The notes under the pieces: generated by a model
What the model saw: the letters and a program-made list of their open reading frames with translations, nothing else
Database searches by the model: none
Told to the model about the DNA's origin: nothing
Part shown: positions 44,723 to 52,600 of the stretch, piece after piece
Layout of the letters: every line of letters begins with the position of its first letter
How positions within the stretch are numbered: position 1 is the first letter of the stretch
Made by a program: the position numbers and the translations under genes
Origin: Candidatus Avelusimicrobium cornigerorum
GTDB lineage: Bacteria > Elusimicrobiota > Elusimicrobia > Elusimicrobiales > Elusimicrobiaceae
Length of the DNA stretch: 64,000 nt
Assembly (NCBI GenBank): GCA_002309715.1
Contig: DBXW01000005.1
Span: 248,001-312,000, forward strand
Reading direction: 5' to 3'

Positions 44723-45709
44723 ATGGAAGATTTTAAAAATGTATGGATTTTTGCTCAAACCGGACATGGAAAATTAAGCCCCACGGCGTTTGAGTTACTT
44801 ACGGCCGGCCGTCAATTAGCCGATGCGCTCGGCGAGAAATTAGGTGCCGTTTTAGTAGGGAATAATGTATCGTCTTTTGCACAAGAACTCATTTCGTGCG
44901 GGGCAGATATCGTTTATGTATGTGAAGCGGCTGAATTGGAAAATTACGTAGATGATACCTACGCGCGCATTTTGGCGGAGATGATAGAAACCTACAAGCC
45001 CAATAAATTTTTACTCCCGGCTACCAATTTGGGGCGCTCTCTATCGGCCAAAACGGCTATTTTCGCCAAAACCGGCTTAACGGCCGATGCTACCGCAGTC
45101 GTTATCAACCCGGAAGACAGGCAACTTCACGCCACTCGCCCGACATTCGGTGGTAATTTGATGGCGACTATCACATGCGCCAATACCCGCCCGGAAATGT
45201 GTTCCTTGCGGCCCATGGCATACGAAAAAGCCACGCGGCAAGAAGGACGTAAAGGGGAAGTAGTAGAGTTTTTGTTTGATTTAAAAAAACACGCGTCATT
45301 GGCCCGGTTTGTGGAATTTATCAGCAGCGGAGCCGGTGAAATGGATTTATCGCAAGCCGAAGTGATTGTGGCCGGCGGGCGCGGCGTAGGCAAAAAGGAA
45401 GGATTTGAACTGCTTAAAAAATTAGCCGAGCGTTTAGGTGGTGCGGTGGCGGCTAGCCGTGCGCCGGTGGATAGTGGTTGGATAGATTACCGCTATCAAA
45501 TCGGGTTGACCGGACGTACGGTAAAACCCAAGTTGTATATCGCGTGCGGAATTTCCGGACAGATTCAGCATTTGGCAGGGATGAGCGGATCTGACGTAAT
45601 AGTGGCGATTAACAAAGATGCACAGGCCCCCATTATGCAAGTAGCCAATTTTGCGGTGGAGGGCGATATGTATGACGTTATCCCCGCGATGCTTGAAAAA
45701 TTAAAATAA
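44723..45709 (+). CDS. etfA: Electron transfer flavoprotein alpha subunit
   Basis: 328 residues. The C-terminal FAD domain is intact: VAGGRGVGKKEGFELLKKLAE, GAVAASRAPVDSGWI, YQIGLTGRTVKPKLYIACGI, SGQIQHLAGMSGSDVIVAIN. Ribosome binding site AGAGGA before ATG 44723. Last gene of the acyl-CoA dehydrogenase-etfB-etfA set, followed by a terminator. Confidence 0.95.
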   Translation: MEDFKNVWIFAQTGHGKLSPTAFELLTAGRQLADALGEKLGAVLVGNNVSSFAQELISCGADIVYVCEAAELENYVDDTYARILAEMIETYKPNKFLLPATNLGRSLSAKTAIFAKTGLTADATAVVINPEDRQLHATRPTFGGNLMATITCANTRPEMCSLRPMAYEKATRQEGRKGEVVEFLFDLKKHASLARFVEFISSGAGEMDLSQAEVIVAGGRGVGKKEGFELLKKLAERLGGAVAASRAPVDSGWIDYRYQIGLTGRTVKPKLYIACGISGQIQHLAGMSGSDVIVAINKDAQAPIMQVANFAVEGDMYDVIPAMLEKLK

Positions 45710-45729
45710 GGTTTTTGTGATTGGTTTTA

Positions 45730-45765
45730 AAACGCACAAGGCATTTTTGTTTTGTGCGTTTTTTG
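45730..45765 (+). terminator. Intrinsic terminator of the etfBA operon
   Basis: 11-bp stem AAAACGCACAA / TTGTGCGTTTT with a 12-nt loop and T-run. Confidence 0.85.
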
Positions 45766-45913
45766 ATATTATGCAAGGCTTGGTATAAAATATAAGGTCC
45801 TTGTGCATCAAATTCCTTAAGTAAAAAAATTATTTTTCCGGATTGTTGGCCGGGCCGATGCGCCTAGCCAACGGGGTGTTTATTATATAAAATATATATA
45901 AGAGGAAATTTAT

Positions 45914-46195
45914 ATGCCTATTACCAAACAAGACGTAGAATTAGCCGGAAAACTAGCCAAAATGCATATCAGCCCCGAAGAAAGTGATATGTATGAAGCC
46001 CAGTTAAAAGAACTTTTTAATTGGGTGCAAGAACTGTCGGCCATTAACACCGATAACGTAAAATTAACCAATGTCAATCAAGCGGCGCATATCCGCCCCG
46101 ACGTACCAACGTGCAACGAAAATTTAGCCGCCCAATTACGCGCGGAATTTGCCAATCAAGCGCAAGATTGCGCCAAAGTAAAGAAGGTGCTTTAG
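45914..46195 (+). CDS. gatC: Asp-tRNA(Asn)/Glu-tRNA(Gln) amidotransferase subunit C
   Basis: 93 residues. Small clamp subunit stabilising GatA-GatB in the amidation of misacylated tRNA. Sequence KQDVELAGKLAKMHISPEE and ELFNWVQELSAINTDNV is typical. Ribosome binding site AGAGGA. Followed by gatA with a 1-nt gap. Upstream, GGTCC-TTGTGC (45796-45806) resembles half of the shared promoter motif, without a good -10. Confidence 0.92.
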   Translation: MPITKQDVELAGKLAKMHISPEESDMYEAQLKELFNWVQELSAINTDNVKLTNVNQAAHIRPDVPTCNENLAAQLRAEFANQAQDCAKVKKVL

Positions 46196-46196
46196 T

Positions 46197-47612
46197 ATGA
46201 TGACCGTTTCCGAAATAATTAAAGTTATCTCAAACGGCGAAAAAACTGCCGAGCAAATTACCCGCGAGTCGCTGGCTGTTATCGCGCAGAAAAACCCGGA
46301 AATCAACGCCTTTGTGGAAGTGTTTGAACAAGACGCGCTTGCCCAAGCCAAAGCCGTTGACGAAAAACGCGCCCGCGGCGAAAAACTAGGCGCGCTTGCC
46401 GGAGTGCCGGTGGCTATTAAAGATAATATTTTATATAAGGGCCACAAAGCCACGTGTTGTTCTAAAATGTTGGCTAATTACGTGGCACCGTACACTTCTA
46501 CCGTCGTGGAAAAATTATTGGCGGCGGATGCGGTTATTATCGGGCGCACGAATATGGATGAATTTGCCATGGGCAGCAGCAACCAAACTTCGGTTTACGG
46601 CCCTGTGAAAAACCCGGTAGATACCGAGCGCGTACCCGGCGGAAGTTCCGGCGGAAGTGCCGCGGCAGTGGCGGCGGGGATGGTGCCTTTAGCCCTCGGT
46701 ACCGATACGGGGGGATCGGTGCGCCAACCGGCCAGTTTTTGCGGTATCGTCGGCGTGAAGCCCGGTTACGGGCGTATTTCACGTTACGGAATTGTGGCGT
46801 TTGCTTCCAGTGCCGACCAAGTAGGTGTGCTTGCGGCTAACGTGGCAGATGCTGCTTTGTGTTTGGAAGTTATCAGCGGTAAAGACGTACACGATTCTAC
46901 TTCGTTAGAAGCCCCCGTTCCGGCGTACACAAAAGCATTTACCCCGGACTTAAAAGGGCTTAAAGTGGGCCTTCCCAAAGGATTTTTAGACGGCTTGTAT
47001 GAAGATATTAAAGAGCGTTTATTGGCGGCGGCGGAAGAACTAAAAAAACTCGGCGCCGAAGTGATAGACGTTGACGTGCCATACGCCAAATACTCGGCTC
47101 CGGTGTATTATATTGTTACCAGTGCCGAGGCCAGTTCCAATTTGGGACGTTTTGACGGAATCCGTTACGGATACAGCGCGCAAAACGCGCCGGATTTAAA
47201 TGCGTATTACGAAGATTCCCGCGCGTTGTTTGGAGTGGAAGTCAAAAAGCGTATCATCATCGGTACGTACGCACTGACGTCTAAACGCTACGAGGAGTGC
47301 TTTCTGAAAGCCATGAAAGTGCGCGAACTTATCCGTCAAGATTTCAAAAAAGTATTTGAACAGGTAGACGTGCTTTTGACGCCAACTTCGCCCACAACGG
47401 CATTTCGGTTAGGCAAAAACGGTAAAAACCCGATTTCTTTATACTTAGCCGATTTATATACCTGCCCCGGCAATATCGGCGGGTTGGCGGGCATTAACGT
47501 ACCGTTTGGACTAGACAAAAAAGGTTTGCCGGTGGGCGTGCAATTCTACGGCCCGATTTTACAGGAAGAAAAAATCCTTAATGCGGCGCATTGTTTGGAG
47601 ACGCGTGTATGA
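46197..47612 (+). CDS. gatA: Asp-tRNA(Asn)/Glu-tRNA(Gln) amidotransferase subunit A
   Basis: 471 residues. The amidase subunit supplying ammonia from glutamine. Amidase-signature catalytic Lys in PVAIKDNI and the Ser-cisSer-Lys core region GGSSGGSAAAVAAG, with GTDTGGSVRQPASFCG following. Start ATG 46197 (a second ATG is the next codon). Overlaps the Nudix gene by 4 nt. The partner gatB is not in this window, so the complex must be completed from another locus. Confidence 0.96.
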   Translation: MMTVSEIIKVISNGEKTAEQITRESLAVIAQKNPEINAFVEVFEQDALAQAKAVDEKRARGEKLGALAGVPVAIKDNILYKGHKATCCSKMLANYVAPYTSTVVEKLLAADAVIIGRTNMDEFAMGSSNQTSVYGPVKNPVDTERVPGGSSGGSAAAVAAGMVPLALGTDTGGSVRQPASFCGIVGVKPGYGRISRYGIVAFASSADQVGVLAANVADAALCLEVISGKDVHDSTSLEAPVPAYTKAFTPDLKGLKVGLPKGFLDGLYEDIKERLLAAAEELKKLGAEVIDVDVPYAKYSAPVYYIVTSAEASSNLGRFDGIRYGYSAQNAPDLNAYYEDSRALFGVEVKKRIIIGTYALTSKRYEECFLKAMKVRELIRQDFKKVFEQVDVLLTPTSPTTAFRLGKNGKNPISLYLADLYTCPGNIGGLAGINVPFGLDKKGLPVGVQFYGPILQEEKILNAAHCLETRV

Positions 47613-48082
47613 TCGTTTCGGAATTTTCGTGTGGCGGCGTTGTCTTAGACGGGAAGAAAGTACTTCTCGTTCAAGTCAAAAATATGAAAGGCAAAAAGAT
47701 TTGGACGTTCCCCAAAGGCCATATTGAGGCGGGGGAAACGCCCCGGCAAGCCGCGTTGCGCGAAGTGTTGGAAGAAACCGGCTACAAAGCGGGTATCATC
47801 CGCCCCATGATTCGCGTACATTATGCGTTTACGTTTCAAGGTAATCACATTAAAAAAATGGTGCAGTGGTATTTGATGAAAAAATTGGGGCGTATCGGCA
47901 AGCATGACGCTTCTGAAATTTTGTCTATACGTTGGGTGTCTTTGCCTAAAGCGCATGAACTGGTGCAGTACCCAAGCGACATCCGCCTGGTAGATATGCT
48001 CATGGCGTCTATGCATATTGTGCCGGCCGCTGCGGCGGTGGAAGAAGAAACGGAAGCGGACAATACTTCCGGCGAAGAATAA
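47609..48082 (+). CDS. Nudix hydrolase
   Basis: 157 residues from ATG 47609. Complete Nudix box GHIEAGETPRQAALREVLEETG (positions G, E, REVLEE all fit GX5EX7REUXEEXGU), which binds Mg and hydrolyses nucleoside-diphosphate-linked substrates. The overall sequence (EFSCGGVVLDGKKVLLVQ, WTFPKGHIEAGE) resembles Ap4A-type Nudix enzymes. Translationally coupled to gatA by ATGA overlap. The acidic C-terminal tail is not conserved. Confidence 0.9.
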   Translation: MIVSEFSCGGVVLDGKKVLLVQVKNMKGKKIWTFPKGHIEAGETPRQAALREVLEETGYKAGIIRPMIRVHYAFTFQGNHIKKMVQWYLMKKLGRIGKHDASEILSIRWVSLPKAHELVQYPSDIRLVDMLMASMHIVPAAAAVEEETEADNTSGEE

Positions 48083-48101
48083 GCCGTTTTTTTACGTTAA
48101 T

Positions 48102-48130
48102 AAACACCCCCGGCATAACCGGGGGTGTTT
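48102..48130. terminator. Bidirectional terminator
   Basis: 12-bp stem AAACACCCCCGG / CCGGGGGTGTTT with a 5-nt loop, between the convergent Nudix and PhoH genes. Confidence 0.82.
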
Positions 48131-48156
48131 CGTTTGCTGAAAACCAACGAATCGGC

Positions 48157-49482
48157 TTAGAGTAATTTAGACGCCACGTCTGCCAGGTGGCTGCGTTCCG
48201 TTTTGGTAAACGTAATATGTCCGTACGATTTTTGACCTTTGAAGCGGTCCACCAAATAGGTCAAACCGTTGGATTGTACGTCCAAATACGGCGTATCAAT
48301 TTGGTACGGGTCACCGGTGATAACGACTTTGGTGCCTTCGCCCGCGCGGGTGAGAATCGTTTTGATTTCGTGCGGGGTTAAGTTTTGCGCGTCGTCTACA
48401 ATCATGTATTGCCCCGGTAGCGAGCGCCCGCGCATGTGCGTAACAGAGGCAATTTCAATTTTGCCGCTGTCTAATAAATAGTGGGCTTTTTCGGCGCCTT
48501 CTTCCGGGTTTTTGCGGTCGGCCAAGAAAGACAAGTTATCGTAAATGGCACCCATCCAGGCCTCTAATTTTTCTTCCTTAGTGCCGGGCAAGAAACCCAA
48601 ATCTTTACCTACCGGTACGATAGAGCGGCATACCACCATGCGGCGGTAGGCGTTTTCGTCCATCGTGCGTTGCAAGCCGGTGGCTAGAGTGACGAGCGTT
48701 TTACCGGTGCCGGCAGTGCCGACTAAAGTAACAATGTCCAGGCTGTCGTCTAATAAAAGTTCCATGGCAAAGCGTTGCTCTTTGTTTAAAGGTTTAATGC
48801 CCCAGGCAACCGGCTCTTGCGAAGAAAGCGGGTGTAATACGCAGTTCCCGTCGTTGCTAATGCGCCCGATGGCTGATTTTTTACTGCCGTCGTTTGTTTT
48901 TAAAATGACGAATTGGTTGGGTAGATAAATGGTTGGGTCCATGGGCAGTTGTTTTTTTTGATAAAACGTATCAATCTGTGCCGGATCTACTTCGGTTTCC
49001 GTAACGCCGGTGTAAAGTTCGTCTATGTTTACTTTATCACTGGTATAATCTTGCGCATCTAACCCAAGCGCCTCGGCTTTTAAGCGCATGTTAATATCTT
49101 TAGTTACTACAAAAACCGGGCGGGCGTTCTTTTTATAAGAACCTTCTTTTTTCCCTAAAGTATAAGCAATGTTCAAAATAGCATTATCGGCTTTGTTAAA
49201 CGCGAGCGACTCCGGTAGCGAGTTGGGTTTGTCCAATTCAATTTTAAGCGTTCCGCCAGTGGGCAATTTAACCCCTTCGTTTAATTTGCCTTGCGCGCGC
49301 ATATCATCTAACGTACGGGAAACCATACGGGCATTTTTGCCGCGGGTGTCGGCTTCGTTTTTAAAAGTATCTAGTTCTTCAATGACCGCCATGGGGATAA
49401 TGATGTCGTTATCTTCAAAGGCGTGTAAGCAGTTGACGTCGTGGAGCAAAACGTTGGTGTCTAAAATAAAAGTTTTTTTCAT
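48157..49482 (-). CDS. PIN-PhoH family ATPase (PhoH2-like)
   Basis: 441 residues from ATG 49482, 8 nt after GGAG. N-terminal PIN nuclease domain (FILDTNVLLHD, AVIEELDTFK, NKADNAILNIA, VVTKDINMR: acidic residues in place), then a PhoH ATPase domain with Walker A GTAGTGKT, MIVDDAQNLTPHEIKTIL and TGDPYQIDTPYL. PIN-PhoH proteins are ATP-dependent RNA helicase/nucleases in characterised cases; RNA processing is the likely role. Single gene, convergent with the Nudix gene. Confidence 0.92.
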   Translation of the reverse strand: MKKTFILDTNVLLHDVNCLHAFEDNDIIIPMAVIEELDTFKNEADTRGKNARMVSRTLDDMRAQGKLNEGVKLPTGGTLKIELDKPNSLPESLAFNKADNAILNIAYTLGKKEGSYKKNARPVFVVTKDINMRLKAEALGLDAQDYTSDKVNIDELYTGVTETEVDPAQIDTFYQKKQLPMDPTIYLPNQFVILKTNDGSKKSAIGRISNDGNCVLHPLSSQEPVAWGIKPLNKEQRFAMELLLDDSLDIVTLVGTAGTGKTLVTLATGLQRTMDENAYRRMVVCRSIVPVGKDLGFLPGTKEEKLEAWMGAIYDNLSFLADRKNPEEGAEKAHYLLDSGKIEIASVTHMRGRSLPGQYMIVDDAQNLTPHEIKTILTRAGEGTKVVITGDPYQIDTPYLDVQSNGLTYLVDRFKGQKSYGHITFTKTERSHLADVASKLL

Positions 49483-49601
49483 GCGTGTCTCCGTTGAGAA
49501 ATGATACAACTACCCATAGTATAAACTTTTGTGGGCGAGTAAATCAAGCCCTTTCTGCCGGGAAGTGAAACAAAAAATCATTAAAGGTCATTTCTTCCTA
49601 T

Positions 49602-49628
49602 AAAAACCCCCGGAATTTCGCCCGGGGG
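49602..49628 (-). terminator. Intrinsic terminator of the 1,696-residue protein gene
   Basis: CCCCCGG / CCGGGGG stem, with a five-base U-tract on the minus strand. Confidence 0.75.
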
Positions 49629-49648
49629 GATAATTCGGTAAGTTTAAT

Positions 49649-52600
49649 TTAGTACGCTTGAGAATGTACGCCGGCGATATTGTTTTGGTACAATTCGTCT
49701 TGTTCGTTTTCTTCTTCCGCCGGGATAAATGAGGATGCTTTTTCCCGGTAGCGTTTGTCCAACAAGGCGAGCACTTCATCATATTTTTGCTGCAGTTTGT
49801 TGTTCAACTCAAAGCGTAAAGTATTTACTTTGGCAGAAGCCCTGGTGAGTACGGAATTGTCCGTAAACGAATCAGGCAAGAGATTCGGTAGCGACGTGCT
49901 ATAGTGTTGACGGATTTCTCGCATTTCGTCGGCGAAGGTCTCTGCCTCTTCCGGCGTAAGCAACCCATTTGCGTTCTCAAAGAGATTGGCTAAATGCTGT
50001 AAGTGGTAATATGTAATTCCGTCAATACCCACTTCCGCCGCAATGGTTAATAAACGCCCTTTTTCTTGCGGGGAGAGTTGTTTGACAAAATCATTGCTAA
50101 TGGAACGGTCTACTTCTCTACGCGTTTCTCGGTCAAGATCTTGTCTTTTTTGCTTTATTTCTTCCAGTGTCATTTCTCCCAATAACGGTTCCCAACTTTC
50201 AATTGTTTGCAAGGCTTGCTCGTTAATTTCTATCACGCGAGCCAGTGATAAGTCTTTTTCTAAGTCGTTGGTGCGCGTACCATACGCGGCTATCAGTTTG
50301 TCAATGCTTTCACTGAAATCGTATTTAGCCGATTCTGCTTCAAACAGCACGGCGCATTTAGTGGCATAGATTTGATTTAATTGCGAAATTTTGTTGTCGT
50401 GCTCTTCTTTCAAGCGCAACAATTGATCCACTTGTTCCGCGGCGCTGCCGGACAATTGGTTAATATCTTTTTCCCATTGGTCTAATTCGGTATAGATATT
50501 TTGTAAATCTTGGGCAAAAACGGTGGGTGCGTCGGGCAAGGCTCCGCCGTAGGTTGCGTAGTTAAGGCTCTTTACAATGGCCCGGATATCGGCTACGCTC
50601 GTTAAATAATTGCCTTTGGTTTGTTCCACAAAATGCTGCTCGGTGGTTTTGTTCATTACCTTGTCGGTATTTTTTAGCACGTTGGCAAAGGCATCGTTTT
50701 TGTCTAACGCTTGTTCCACCTGTTGCATTTGTTCATATATTTGCATATCGGGCGTTAAGTTGGTTCCAAATAATTTGTCCGAGGCATACATTCCCCACTC
50801 TATAGGAGCGGTAAAGACATCCGCCTCGTGATGAATAGGATCAAACAACGGATTTTTGGCAGCCATAACCGATAACATTTTGTGCAACGGATTGGGCAAT
50901 TTTATCCCGGTTTGTTGCATTAAGGTACTCCATACTTTTTCCACTCGCGGATTACCGATTTTTTCAATGGCTTCTTGTTTTTGTTCTTCCGTTATTTGAT
51001 TGATATAAGCGTTGGTAAATACGCCCGCAATGGGGCTGTAAATCAAGGCCCATTTGGCAAAGAATCTGGCTGTGCCTGACAGAGAAGCCCATAACGTTCC
51101 AAGGGTTCCTCCCGTTACCCATTCTTTTAAGAGCATCTCTTGAGGAACAAAGCCTTTATCTATCATAGCGTTGGCCGCGTCCATAGAGAAAGTGCCTACG
51201 TGGTCCACTCCCGTTTCGTACAAGGTGGCCGCTTGGAAATCTTCTACCAATTCTGTGCCAGCAGGAGTTTTGACGCGCATCTCGCCTAATCTTACATTTT
51301 CTCCCAACATAGAAACTTCGTTTGCATTTATCCCGCCGGGTTTGGTAATTCTGACACGCATATTTTCCGCCAGCGATTTAGACGTTTTTCCCGCAGCAGA
51401 GTTTCCACCACTTAAGGCTTTGGAGCCGGTGGTTTTTGGCGAGCGCAACCGGACTTCGGGCTTTTTGATAAGTTCCAACGTTTTACCTTCTGCGTTGGTA
51501 ATCTTGCCCAAATTCAGCAAGGCTTCCGGCTCTTTTTCAAGCGCGCTTAAAACGCGTTGCCCTTCTTGGGCACTGACGCGACTGTAAGTTAATCCGCCGT
51601 CAGACGAAATCCACCAATCTACCGATTCGGGGTTGGTGGCCAGCGCCCGTTGGTATTGTTGTTGCTGCATAAGTAATTCGCGGGTTTCCGGGCTCACGCT
51701 TAACCGGGGGCCCATTGCGTTGCCCCCGCGCGCGCCCACGAGTTTGGTGAGATCACGCTCGGCTTGTTGGAGTGTGCGGGCATTACGCAGGAGTTTACTG
51801 CCTTGGGTAGCGCGCGCTACTTCGGTATCAAACCGGATAACGCCTTCACCGGGTATGCCTATTTCGGTAGAGAATTTATATTGAAAAGGTTTGTGGAATA
51901 TGCGGTCTCTTAAACGCAAATTATCATAGACGGTCGCTTTTTCCACCGTGGGTAACGTGGTTTCCCTTACCACGAGATTCTTTGTATCATTTAGGCGGAA
52001 AGTCGTTTGCGGTTTGGCGGGTTTAAGGTAGCCGGGCTCAACGCTTGTTTGATAAACGGTTCTGCCTAATTTGGCATCACTTTGGACCGTGGCGGACACT
52101 GCCTTGTTAAGGTTGCTATATTTTTCCAGTTGGCTGATTTTGGTAGCCCATTTTTGGTTAAAGGCCTTAAAGAACGAGCGCACGCCGGGTGCCCGCGTGA
52201 AAGTTTGGGCGCTCAATGAGACTTCGCGGAACGCGGAGGAAATACGCCCTAACTCTTGGGCCATGGTTGGGTTTCCAACCGCAATTTGATCAAAAATGGT
52301 GGCCAATTCTTCCGCTTGTCGGGCCGCTAACACATAGTCGGCTCGCTGTCCGGTTTTACCGGCTTTTTGCAAAAGTTGGTTCGCTTCTTGTACCCTTTTT
52401 TCTATTTCCGGCCCTAAAATTTTAATTTCTTCGCCAAATTGTTGCGTGGCGTTTAAGGCATTTTGCCACCGGTCCATCTGCAAGGCTTTGGTGGCCATGT
52501 TATCTAATTCGGCAGCCGCACCGGCCAGTTCGGCTGATTGGCCGGACACCTTGGCACTCCGCAAAGCGGTAGCGGCTTTTTTGGCATCAATAGCCGCTTG

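Noticed and set aside
45796..45827. Fifth copy of the AGGTCY promoter motif upstream of gatC
   Set aside because: Only the GGTCC-TTGTGC half is present, the -10 is poor, and gatC is not exported; kept out of the proposed regulon.
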